Below are positions 31,986 through 40,548 of a stretch of DNA of 45,254 bases, piece after piece. The position numbers and the translations under genes were made by a program. The notes under the pieces were generated by a model, which saw only the letters and a program-made list of their open reading frames with translations, ran no database searches and was not told where the DNA came from. Position 1 is the stretch's first letter. Each line of letters opens with the position of its first letter. Source of the stretch: an uncultured Armatimonadota bacterium (GTDB lineage Bacteria > Armatimonadota > Fimbriimonadia > Fimbriimonadales > Fimbriimonadaceae); assembly GCA_903927345.1 (NCBI GenBank), contig CAIYMO010000034.1, positions 1 through 45,254 of the forward strand, in the 5' to 3' direction.

Positions 31986-34900
31986 TCAACCCACCAGGAA
32001 GTCCGCCGTCACAATCGGCAACGGAGAATGTCCCCAGCCCATGTCGCTCGAACCCGTCGAAGCTGCATCCGGAACCCCGAGCAAGGAAGTTATCAGTGGC
32101 TTATAGGGAAACACGCGTGAAGCAAGAAACGCCACATGGTCATCCCGTACCTGAGCTTCTCCAATGATCGTCACATAAGGCGAACACACAATCGCATGCC
32201 CATCGCGCTGATAAGTCTCGTCAAAGCAGGTCACGTTCAGTAGCCCAGTCTCATCTTCAAGATCAAAGAACACAACGCGTTTACCGCTTGGAGTCGGCGG
32301 AAAACGTAGCCGTATCGGATTCCCAACTACAATCGCCTTACGCCCATGCTCAAGCCGCCGTGCGACAGATGTAGTCACCCCGCCCCGGCTGGCCACCCTC
32401 TCCCGTTCAAAGCTCATCAAGTGCTGGTCGATATCCAAGTCCAAATACCGCCGCTCATGAATCGCTCGCTCCGCGAGATTGAAATCAACAATATCCGAAG
32501 GCAAAATCGGAATCGGTGCCCCCAAAGGCAGAGTCCCCGGAGTGTTGTATGCCCGCGCATAATCCAAAATCGCTGGCAAGCCCCATAGCAACTGCCGCCG
32601 GTTCGGATGAAGCGAATCAAAGGCACCAACAAGAATGAGCCGCTCCAGGTCATCCCGATCCGGGTTAGTTTTCATCGCAAAATCAAAAACGCTCTCAAAT
32701 GGCCTCGCCAAAGAAATGCGTAACGACAAATCACGATTCAATCCCGATATCTGCGCCAAAGCAATCCGTATCCCGCCATTAGGAACAACGATCTGCGGAT
32801 CCATTGCAGATTTCACACTCTCCACGGCAAACCCAACCTCGCTCAGATTGATGTCTACCGGAAGGATCGCCACCCCCCGATTCCTAGCCTCATTCACTAA
32901 CGTACAGGGCCCGTAATATCCTGCTGGTTGTGCATCCAGAAGAGAAGCAAAATACTCCGCCGGATAATGTTGCTGGCAGTAAATCGACCGCACCGAAATC
33001 TCTGCGAACGCTAGCGCGTGCCCCTGAGCAAACCCGTACCCTTTGAACCCTGCAATGAGCTCAAAAACCTCCAGAGCAACCTGCAACCCGTACCCATTCG
33101 CCTGAATTCGACGAAGAACTCGCTCCTTAATCTCACGACCAAAATCCTCCCGTCGCCGCTTGTGAATCTGCTCCCGAGTGTCCTCCGCCTCTCCACCCGA
33201 ATATCCCGCGAACTTCTGCAACAGTAGGTCAACCTGCTCCTGGAAAACAATGATCCCGTAGGTGATCCCCAAAATCTCCTCCAGATCAGGGTGGGCAAAC
33301 GTAAACGGCTTCCCATGCCGCCGAGCAATCATCTCGTTCAGCTTCACAGCACCGCCAACCCCCGGGCGAATACCTGCCTGAACCAGCGAAGCATCCTCTA
33401 GGTTCTTCGTCTTCAACCGAATGTGTGCCTGACGCATTGCCGGAGAGGCGGACTGGGGAATTCCGATCAACTCACCTGAGCGCATTGTGGCGTAAACGTC
33501 GGGATCATCCGAAGGAAGCTGAGCGACGTCAAAGTTACGATCCCGCACCACCACCCGATCCTGAGTCCCCTCCAACACATCCTGACCCCGAAGGCACAGA
33601 ATGTCGAACTTATCAAAGTAGTGCTTCGCGCTCCGCTTATCCCATTGAATGATCCGCAAATGCCCGCCTGCCGGATCCTCACCTGCTGACCACATCACCG
33701 GAACGGTTTCGCAAAGAGGGCGTGAGGAAATCACAATCCCTGAGGAGTGCGCGCGCATATTGCGCGGGATATCCATCATCCGCTCAGCAAGGCTCAAAAC
33801 CCATCGAAATCGTTCCCTCGGGATGTTGCTTCCGCGAAGTTCTGGTCGCTTCTCAAGAGCTGCCTCCAGTTTGTCAGGCGAGATCCCGCCATGGACGCGC
33901 TTACTCAGAAACGATATCGTCGAATCAGGCAATCCAAACACCTTGCCCACCTCACGGATAATCCCCCGAGTGCAGTAAGCCCCGACGGCCGCAACAGTCG
34001 CAACGCAATCCTCACCATATTTTTGCGTCAAGTAGGACCGAACCTCATTCCGACGTTTGGCAGGGAAGTCGATGTCAATATCTGGGCGCTTTGTGCCATC
34101 GGCAGGAAGAAAACGATCAAAGTGCAGTCGGTGCTTATAAGCATCAACTCGGCTCAAATCTAGACAATACGCAACGACAGAATCAACAACCGATCCGCGT
34201 CCACTAAACTGGTAACCTCTTCGTGAAGCCCAGCGGCAAGCATCCCAAATAGTCAAAAAGTGATCCGCATAATTTAAGCGACAAATCCTTTCAAGCTCTT
34301 TGTCAATTCTCTTGCGAATTCCAACGGTCATCAAGGGATACTTCTGATGTGCACCCGCATAAGTGACTTCTCGAATTGCGTTTTCGGGGTCGTCGAATAG
34401 TTTGGGCAATGTTGTGCGACTCGGCATCACATCCTTGTCGCACTTCTCCAGCAACTCAAGAGTATTCGCCACCAGTTCAGGACTCTCCGAATAGAGTTCG
34501 CCGATCTCGAGCGGCGTCCGAAGAAACCGTTCTGCATTGATCGCCCGAGTGGGGAAGCCATCAGGATGAAATCGTGGTTTTCGACCGCTAACCTCGTGAA
34601 TGAGACTCAAATGGTGAGCGCAACCAATCACCTCCTGGACCGGGAAGTGGTGCGGACGTGCATGGGTGACAAGTCCACCGGCAACCATCGGCAGTTCCAA
34701 ATCTTTGGCAAGCTGCCGCAACCCGCGTAGATGCGCGATGTCCCAAGGTTGAAAAGCGATATCTGTCTCAACATAAAGCCGATCCCGCCCAAAATGCTCT
34801 CGAAACATGCGGAGTAAATGGCTAGCCTCCTCATTCCTTCCCTTGAGAATGAGCGGTAGTAGTGGTCCATGCGATCCACCCGTAAGACAAACTAGGTCTT

Positions 34901-35552
34901 GGCTAAACTTCCAAAGTGAATCCATGCGCAGGATTGGCAAAAGGCGCTCTTCCTCAAGGTGACAACGAGTAATCAACGAAGACAAATTGATGTATCCCGT
35001 TTTGGTTTGAGCAATCAAGACAACCTCACCACCTGTCTCAAGCTCAAATGTCGCCCCGATCAAGGCATGTAGCCCCGCATCCTTACAACCTCGGGCAAGC
35101 TCAACTGCGCCTACTAACGAATAGCGGTCGGCAATACACACCCCCGGCAAGCCGTTCATTACCGCAAACTGAACGACCTCCTCAGGCAACATCACTCCTC
35201 GCCCAAAGTCATAGCCACTCGTGACATGAAGTGGAACATAAGGCGCATCCGAAACCCCCGCACGAAGCGGAGAGTAAAGCCGAGGAGGCTCAGAAACAAA
35301 CGGATGCTTCATCTTGCCATCGCGCAGCTTTCTGGTGCGCAAAGACCAGTCCTCCGAATAATCCACTGGCGCATGAACTTGCTCACCCATAAACGGCAAG
35401 TGATGATAGCCCAAATCAAGTGCTTCCTCTCTCCGAGAGCCACGTTCTACAAAACGAACCCACTCGTGGGCAGATTCACCGTCCCACCACTCACCCGCCT
35501 CACGCCAACGGGCCGAGAGTTCAGTACCATCCGGTAGTCGCCCGAAGCACAC
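31986..35552 (-). CDS. dnaE2: Error-prone DNA polymerase III alpha subunit DnaE2
   Basis: 1188 residues. The C-family polymerase core is clear: catalytic P490-DIDID (D491, D493) in RPDIDIDFPAKRRNEV, the later Asp in YFDKFDILCL, the segment NMRAHSSGIVISS...IIQWDKRSAK, the helix-hairpin-helix region (FKGYGFAQGHALAFA) and a C-terminal OB-type domain. The N-terminal PHP domain (from about 108) is degenerate: HxHS is HVTS and the TDHD motif is ADRY, so metal binding is probably lost. About 95 residues precede it and resemble a module (ARWREAGEWWDGE..WVRFV) usually linked to ImuB. DnaE2 with ImuB performs damage-induced mutagenic synthesis. The start overlaps imuB by 32 nt. Confidence 0.94.
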   Translation of the reverse strand: MCFGRLPDGTELSARWREAGEWWDGESAHEWVRFVERGSRREEALDLGYHHLPFMGEQVHAPVDYSEDWSLRTRKLRDGKMKHPFVSEPPRLYSPLRAGVSDAPYVPLHVTSGYDFGRGVMLPEEVVQFAVMNGLPGVCIADRYSLVGAVELARGCKDAGLHALIGATFELETGGEVVLIAQTKTGYINLSSLITRCHLEEERLLPILRMDSLWKFSQDLVCLTGGSHGPLLPLILKGRNEEASHLLRMFREHFGRDRLYVETDIAFQPWDIAHLRGLRQLAKDLELPMVAGGLVTHARPHHFPVQEVIGCAHHLSLIHEVSGRKPRFHPDGFPTRAINAERFLRTPLEIGELYSESPELVANTLELLEKCDKDVMPSRTTLPKLFDDPENAIREVTYAGAHQKYPLMTVGIRKRIDKELERICRLNYADHFLTIWDACRWASRRGYQFSGRGSVVDSVVAYCLDLSRVDAYKHRLHFDRFLPADGTKRPDIDIDFPAKRRNEVRSYLTQKYGEDCVATVAAVGAYCTRGIIREVGKVFGLPDSTISFLSKRVHGGISPDKLEAALEKRPELRGSNIPRERFRWVLSLAERMMDIPRNMRAHSSGIVISSRPLCETVPVMWSAGEDPAGGHLRIIQWDKRSAKHYFDKFDILCLRGQDVLEGTQDRVVVRDRNFDVAQLPSDDPDVYATMRSGELIGIPQSASPAMRQAHIRLKTKNLEDASLVQAGIRPGVGGAVKLNEMIARRHGKPFTFAHPDLEEILGITYGIIVFQEQVDLLLQKFAGYSGGEAEDTREQIHKRRREDFGREIKERVLRRIQANGYGLQVALEVFELIAGFKGYGFAQGHALAFAEISVRSIYCQQHYPAEYFASLLDAQPAGYYGPCTLVNEARNRGVAILPVDINLSEVGFAVESVKSAMDPQIVVPNGGIRIALAQISGLNRDLSLRISLARPFESVFDFAMKTNPDRDDLERLILVGAFDSLHPNRRQLLWGLPAILDYARAYNTPGTLPLGAPIPILPSDIVDFNLAERAIHERRYLDLDIDQHLMSFERERVASRGGVTTSVARRLEHGRKAIVVGNPIRLRFPPTPSGKRVVFFDLEDETGLLNVTCFDETYQRDGHAIVCSPYVTIIGEAQVRDDHVAFLASRVFPYKPLITSLLGVPDAASTGSSDMGWGHSPLPIVTADFLVG

Positions 35553-36651
35553 GCAGCACCTCCTTGCGTCGAGGAATCTTCACTTCGGAAGCCGCCATAA
35601 TCGCGGTTGACCCATATTTCCGCGCCAACCGATCAACCGCCTCAAAGGGCAAAGAACTCTCCCTTTCAACTAACCCGCTGAGGCTAATCTGCCGACGAGA
35701 CGAATGCCCCACCTCATGTGCCACCGCACGAAGTCGAGCCACACCGCTAGTCACCGCCAGGTCGGTCCAAAGCTGAAGTAGACTCGTGCGAATACGAAGC
35801 GCCGAATGCATCGCCTTTCCAAACTGCCTTCGCAGAGACGTTTCGCCCTCTTCTGTTTCAACAAACAGCTCAAGCGATTTCGCCTCCAAATCAGCTTCGT
35901 TCAACGCCAACGCCAGTTCAGTAGCCAGGCGTCCCAGACCTGCAACAATGACCTCTGAATCCGAGCAGGTCCCATCAAAAGGAATCCTGCGACTCATCGA
36001 GCACGGTGGATAGTTCGCCACCACCGGCTCATGAAGCATCCCCATCGCCGCCTGACGAATCGTAAGTCCATACAGCCCAAACTGCGATTTCAAGGTGGCT
36101 AGCGACAACTGCTGAATCTCACCAATGTTTCGATAACCCAAAAAAGCCAGCCGCTCACGAACCGGCATCTCTATGGGAGCCAGATAAACCAGAGATTCCT
36201 TTGCCAATGCTTCGAAAGGTTTTGGGAAGTTCAACAAGCCCTTTGTCGGAGCAAGCGCCTCCGCCAGCCACCGACACGGCGAAACTGCTCCTCGGTAATC
36301 AAAAGGCAAGGCATCACAAACCTCAAGTGCCGTTCGGTAGGGATCACCATGCCCCGCTAAGTCAACAAACGCTCGATGAGGCGCAACTACTTCGACCGAA
36401 TCTGAAACAGTACACAGGCGATTCAGCCAGCAGTGCGATGCATCAGTATAACGCTCCTCTGCGAACTCATAAACCGTGAGCTCATGCAGGATCGCCTTAG
36501 CCTGCCCAATCGCCATTCCCACACGAATTCCCGCTCTTTGGCCCACTGGGCAAGCATCAATAATCAACTTGTTGCGAACAACTACCGCTGGTGAGGCTGG
36601 CTCGTGGCAGGCTAGGTACAGGCCAAAAACCTCGACGAAAAGAGTAGACAT
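35521..36651 (-). CDS. imuB: ImuB, catalytically inactive Y-family polymerase-like mutasome subunit
   Basis: 376 residues. It has the Y-family layout: an N-terminal palm piece (MSTLFVEVFGLYLACHEP...GIRVGMAIGQAKAI), the middle motif PHRAFVDLAGHGDPYRTA, a thumb with helix-hairpin-helix (LAFLGYRNIGEIQQLSLATLKSQFG) and a little-finger domain. The catalytic acids of active Y polymerases (DxD at the start and SxDE in the middle) are not kept, as in ImuB. ImuB bridges the beta clamp and DnaE2. The C-terminus is short and ends within the dnaE2 start. No imuA/recA-like partner is present upstream; the divergent neighbour is a GH2 gene. Confidence 0.9.
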   Translation of the reverse strand: MSTLFVEVFGLYLACHEPASPAVVVRNKLIIDACPVGQRAGIRVGMAIGQAKAILHELTVYEFAEERYTDASHCWLNRLCTVSDSVEVVAPHRAFVDLAGHGDPYRTALEVCDALPFDYRGAVSPCRWLAEALAPTKGLLNFPKPFEALAKESLVYLAPIEMPVRERLAFLGYRNIGEIQQLSLATLKSQFGLYGLTIRQAAMGMLHEPVVANYPPCSMSRRIPFDGTCSDSEVIVAGLGRLATELALALNEADLEAKSLELFVETEEGETSLRRQFGKAMHSALRIRTSLLQLWTDLAVTSGVARLRAVAHEVGHSSRRQISLSGLVERESSLPFEAVDRLARKYGSTAIMAASEVKIPRRKEVLRVLRATTGWY

Positions 36652-36665
36652 AGGTCTACATTATC
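36644..36665 (-). promoter_or_regulatory. imuB promoter -10 with overlapping palindromic operator candidate
   Basis: On the minus strand GATAAT (36660-36665) ends eight bases before the imuB ATG. A perfect palindrome, GTAGAC-N4-GTCTAC (36644-36659), directly abuts it and covers the start codon. This is where a repressor such as LexA would block transcription. That the site is an SOS box is inference. Confidence 0.55.
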
Positions 36666-36698
36666 TGCGAAATGCATCGTGAAATCAAGGGCAATTTT

Positions 36699-39488
36699 GT
36701 GTATGCTTGCAAAGTGCTGACCGCAATTGCCGCCGCCACTCTATACCAAGCGCCGAACCAAGTCCCGAACCAGTTTGAGAGTCGTCAGATCATTTCCTTA
36801 GACGACGACTGGAAATTCGCTCTTGGCCACGCTGCTGATGCCACAAAAGACTTTAACTACGGTCTCGATTCCTTTGGTGCATTTGCAAAAGCCGGAATAG
36901 AAGACGGCGCAATGGGCCGCGGATTCGGAGATACCGCATGGCGAACCGTCCAAGTCCCTCACGACTGGTGCGTCGAACTCCCGTTCGATCAAAAAGGCGA
37001 CCTCATGCACGGCTTCAAAGCCATCGGCCGCCGATTCCCCGAAAACTCCATCGGCTGGTACCGCAAAAGCTTCGACCTCCCCAAAGAGGACGCCGGTAAA
37101 CGTTTCGTCCTCAAGTTCGACGGTATCTTCCGCGACGCCCAAGTCTGGGTTAACGGACAGTACATCACTCGCAACACCAGCGGCTACATGGGCTTCACTG
37201 TCGACGTCACCAAAGTTCTTGAAACCGGAGCCCGAAACGTTATCGCCGTCCGCGTCGACGCAAGCGTCTACGAAGGTTGGTTCTACGAAGGCGCCGGAAT
37301 CTACCGCCACGTCTGGCTCAACAAAACCAACCACGACTTCCTTGTTGAGGACGAACAGTTCATCAAGCCCGAAGTGAATGGCAACGTCACCGCCGAAATC
37401 ACGACTCAAACCACAAAGGCACGAACCGCCAAGCTTCAAATCACCGACAGCGAAGGCAAAGTCGTCGCCACATCCCCCGCGACCAAGCTCAAAGGTGATA
37501 AAGGCACTCTCAAAGTAAAGGTCACCAAACCCAAGCTCTGGTCTCCCGACGCGCCTAACCTCTACCGAGCCCACGTCCTCCTCCTCGATGGCGAAACCGT
37601 TCTCGACAAGTACGAGACCAACATCGGGTTCAAAAGCGTCGTCTTCGACCCTGATAAAGGTCTATTCATCAACGGCAAGTACACCGAGATTAAAGGCGTC
37701 TGCAACCACCAAGACCACGCCGGAGTCGGTGCTGCTGTCCCCGATCGCCTCAACGAATGGCGCATCGAACGGCTAAAGGAAATGGGCTGCAACGCCCTGC
37801 GAACCAGCCACAACCCGCCCACTCCCGAACTCCTCGACGCCTGCGACAAACTCGGAATCCTCGTCCAAGACGAGAACCGCCTCTTCAGCGCCGGTCCCGA
37901 AGGGTTCAGCCAAATGGAGCGACTCGTCAAGCGCGACCGCAACCACGCCAGCGTCTTCATGTGGTCACTCGGCAACGAAGAGTGGGGCGTTCAAACCTCA
38001 AAAGCAGGAGAGCAAATCTCCCAAGCTCTTTACGACCTCACTCGAAAGCTCGACCCAACCCGAACCATCACCCAAGCCGTCAACTCAGGCGACGTCTGGG
38101 AAGGCTCAAACAAAGTCGTCGACAATCGTGGCTTCAACTACAACCTTTTCGGCGCCGACAGCTATCACAAGAACCACCCCAAACAGCCTATTCACGGCAG
38201 CGAAGTCGCCAGCATGCTCTCCACCCGTGGCGAGTATAAGTCCAACGACGGCAAAAACGTCATGGACTCCTACGACTACAAAAAGGTCGATTGGGGCGAG
38301 GGTTCCGAAGAGTGGTGGGCTTGGAAACTCCAGCGCCCCTGGTTCTCCGGTGGCTTCGTCTGGACCGGCTTCGACTATCGTGGCGAGCCAACCCCGCACA
38401 GCTGGCCAACCATCAGCAGCCACTTCGGCATCATGGACACCTGCGGCTTCGCCAAAGACGTCTTCTACTACTACCAATCCTGGTGGTCCAGCAAACCCGT
38501 CCTCCACATCCTCCCCCACTGGAACTGGGCAGGCAAGGAAGGCAAGAAGGTCGACGTCTGGGTCTTCAGCAACTTCGAAACCGTTGAGCTAAAGCTTAAC
38601 GGCAAGTCGCTCGGTAGCAAAAAAATGCCTGTCGGCGGACACCTGAACTGGGAAGTCGAATACCAACCTGGTGAGCTCACCGCGGTTGGAACCAAGGGCG
38701 ATCTCAAAAATGTCGTCACGGTCAAAACGACAGGAGCAACCGGTCAGCTCAGGCTTGAGCCTGATCGAACCAGCATTACCGCCGATTCCAAAGACCTCTC
38801 GGTCATCACCGTCAAAGGTCTCGACACTGAAGGATTCCTTAATCCTCTCGCGAACGAAAACGTCACGTTCGAAATCGACGGCCCTGGGCGCATCATCGGT
38901 GTCGGTAACGGCGACCCCAACTGCCACGAACCAGATCAATACATCACTAAGCCCAGCTACCAAGACATCTCGGATGGCTGGTCATGGCAAATGATCGCCA
39001 GTCAAACCGCCAAGCCTGACTACACTAAGTGGAAGCCCACCCAGGTGAAAGAGAACCAAAACATGCCGCCCAACAGCTACGCTGCTTTCCGACGAGTAGT
39101 CACGGTTGAAAATCCTGATACTTGGTCGACTCTCAACCTCGGCCCCACCGACGACAACGGCTGGGTCTATCTTAACGGCGAGCTAGTCAGCACGACCGAC
39201 GAGTGGAACAAACCCCACATTGCATATATCAAGGGCAAGCTCGAGTACGGCGATAATGAGATCCTGGTGATTGTGAAAAACAACAGCGGAGCCGGTGGTT
39301 TCAGCCGAGGCGGAAGCATCGGCGGCCTCGCCAAAGCTCCCACCTGGACCCGGTCGCTCTACAACGGCCTCGCCCAAGTCATCGTCCAAAGCACAGGAAA
39401 GCGCGGCCGAATCGAACTACGCGCACGCTCCGGATTCCAAGTGACAACAATAAACATTGACACCACGACCCCCAAAGGACGAAACTAA
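36699..39488 (+). CDS. Secreted glycoside hydrolase family 2 enzyme (beta-galactosidase-like)
   Basis: About 929 residues from GTG 36699, preferred because AAGGG lies seven bases upstream and the product begins with a compact signal peptide (YACKVLTAIAAATLYQA); ATG 36672 adds nine residues. The layout is the GH2 jelly-roll sugar-binding domain (WYRKSFDLPKEDAGKRFVLKFDGIFRDAQVWVNG), an Ig-like domain, and the TIM barrel with acid/base E427 in WSLGNEEW and nucleophile E502 in HGSEVASM. C-terminal beta domains follow. About 110 residues resembling a second jelly roll (residues ~780-890) are inserted between VGNGDPNCHEPD and YNGLAQVIVQS, which are usually close together. It probably cleaves beta-linked galactosides outside the cell; other GH2 specificities are possible. 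Confidence 0.92.
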   Translation: MYACKVLTAIAAATLYQAPNQVPNQFESRQIISLDDDWKFALGHAADATKDFNYGLDSFGAFAKAGIEDGAMGRGFGDTAWRTVQVPHDWCVELPFDQKGDLMHGFKAIGRRFPENSIGWYRKSFDLPKEDAGKRFVLKFDGIFRDAQVWVNGQYITRNTSGYMGFTVDVTKVLETGARNVIAVRVDASVYEGWFYEGAGIYRHVWLNKTNHDFLVEDEQFIKPEVNGNVTAEITTQTTKARTAKLQITDSEGKVVATSPATKLKGDKGTLKVKVTKPKLWSPDAPNLYRAHVLLLDGETVLDKYETNIGFKSVVFDPDKGLFINGKYTEIKGVCNHQDHAGVGAAVPDRLNEWRIERLKEMGCNALRTSHNPPTPELLDACDKLGILVQDENRLFSAGPEGFSQMERLVKRDRNHASVFMWSLGNEEWGVQTSKAGEQISQALYDLTRKLDPTRTITQAVNSGDVWEGSNKVVDNRGFNYNLFGADSYHKNHPKQPIHGSEVASMLSTRGEYKSNDGKNVMDSYDYKKVDWGEGSEEWWAWKLQRPWFSGGFVWTGFDYRGEPTPHSWPTISSHFGIMDTCGFAKDVFYYYQSWWSSKPVLHILPHWNWAGKEGKKVDVWVFSNFETVELKLNGKSLGSKKMPVGGHLNWEVEYQPGELTAVGTKGDLKNVVTVKTTGATGQLRLEPDRTSITADSKDLSVITVKGLDTEGFLNPLANENVTFEIDGPGRIIGVGNGDPNCHEPDQYITKPSYQDISDGWSWQMIASQTAKPDYTKWKPTQVKENQNMPPNSYAAFRRVVTVENPDTWSTLNLGPTDDNGWVYLNGELVSTTDEWNKPHIAYIKGKLEYGDNEILVIVKNNSGAGGFSRGGSIGGLAKAPTWTRSLYNGLAQVIVQSTGKRGRIELRARSGFQVTTINIDTTTPKGRN

Positions 39489-39494
39489 ACCCCA

Positions 39495-40502
39495 ATGACA
39501 AGACGTGACCTTCTCGCCGGAGCCGCTGGAGCGGGACTAGCAACCATGACTCAAGCCAACCAACGGGCAACCACCCGCCCAATCCTCGGTGAGAAGGCTC
39601 ACACCTACGAGACATACCACGACTGGCTCGTGCCACCCAAGAACCTCGCCTGGGGTGACACCCACGGCGTCACCACCGACAGTCACGGCAACATTTACAT
39701 CGCCCACACCGTCGGCTCAGGAAGCATCAGCCGCGACACCATCTGCGTCTTCGACCCGAAAGGGAAGTTTGTCAAGTCCTTCGGCTCCGAATGGGCCGGC
39801 GGAGCCCACGGCCTCGACCTCCGCAAAGAGGGAAGGGAAGAGTTCCTCTACATCTGCGACGTCAACCGCCGAGTTGTCGCCAAAGCCGACCTCAATGGCC
39901 GCGTCATCTGGGAACTCGACTACCCCAAGGAGTCCGGCAAGTACCGCGACCGCAACGGCTGGAACCCCACCAACGTCGCGTTCCTTCTTTCCGGCAACAT
40001 CCTCGTCGGAGACGGCTACGGCAGTAGCTACATCCACGAGTTCACCAAAGACGGCGCCTTCGTCCGAACCATCATCGGTCCCGGAAACGGTGCAGGACAA
40101 GTCAGTTGCCCCCATGGTCTGTGGGTAGACCAGCGCACGCCCGGTCAACCCCAGCTCATCGTGGCCGACCGAGGCAACCGCCGACTTCAGATCTTCGAAC
40201 TCGACGGCAAGCACAAAGGCTTCATCACCGAAGGAGTGCGTATGCCATGCCACATCCACTTCAACAGCGGCCTCATGCTGATCCCCGACCTCGAAAGCCG
40301 CATCACCATTCTCGGCGTCGACAACAAGCCCGTCGCCCAACTCGGCGATGGCCACCCAACAAACCTCCGCGGTCAGTCCAAAGACAAGTTCATCCCAGGC
40401 AAGTTTGTGCACCCGCATGGCGCCGCCTGGATCAACAAGACCGACATCGTGGTCGCCGAATGGGTCCCCCAAGGCCGAATCACGCTCCTCAAGCGAGTCT
40501 AA
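39495..40502 (+). CDS. Tat-exported NHL-type beta-propeller protein
   Basis: 335 residues. A twin-arginine signal (TRRDLLAGAAGAGLATM) is followed by repeats of the NHL/6-bladed propeller type: THGVTTDSHGNIYIAHT, DTICVFDPKGKFVKSFG, GLWVDQRTPGQPQLIVADRGNRRLQIFELDGK and VHPHGAAWINKTDIVVAEW. Related proteins include peptidyl-glycine alpha-amidating lyase-like propellers, but the function here is open. It starts 6 nt after the GH2 stop and shares its transcript, so a role in handling or sensing the same glycan is plausible. The unit ends in a strong terminator. Confidence 0.87.
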   Translation: MTRRDLLAGAAGAGLATMTQANQRATTRPILGEKAHTYETYHDWLVPPKNLAWGDTHGVTTDSHGNIYIAHTVGSGSISRDTICVFDPKGKFVKSFGSEWAGGAHGLDLRKEGREEFLYICDVNRRVVAKADLNGRVIWELDYPKESGKYRDRNGWNPTNVAFLLSGNILVGDGYGSSYIHEFTKDGAFVRTIIGPGNGAGQVSCPHGLWVDQRTPGQPQLIVADRGNRRLQIFELDGKHKGFITEGVRMPCHIHFNSGLMLIPDLESRITILGVDNKPVAQLGDGHPTNLRGQSKDKFIPGKFVHPHGAAWINKTDIVVAEWVPQGRITLLKRV

Positions 40503-40505
40503 AAC

Positions 40506-40538
40506 AAAAAAGCCCCGGTCAACGACCGGGGCTTTTTT
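40506..40538. terminator. Bidirectional rho-independent terminator
   Basis: A perfect 15-bp stem (40506-40520 with 40524-40538) has a 3-base loop, a GC core GCCCCGGTC and A-run/T-run flanks on both sides. It serves the propeller gene on the plus strand and the GlmL-type gene on the minus strand, whose stops flank it. Confidence 0.95.
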
Positions 40539-40548
40539 GTGTCTGAAT

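Noticed and set aside
34000-36650. Possible horizontal transfer of imuB-dnaE2 based on a seemingly lower GC
   Set aside because: The shift was judged by eye only and there are no mobile elements or attachment sites at the borders; a computed GC and codon profile would be needed.
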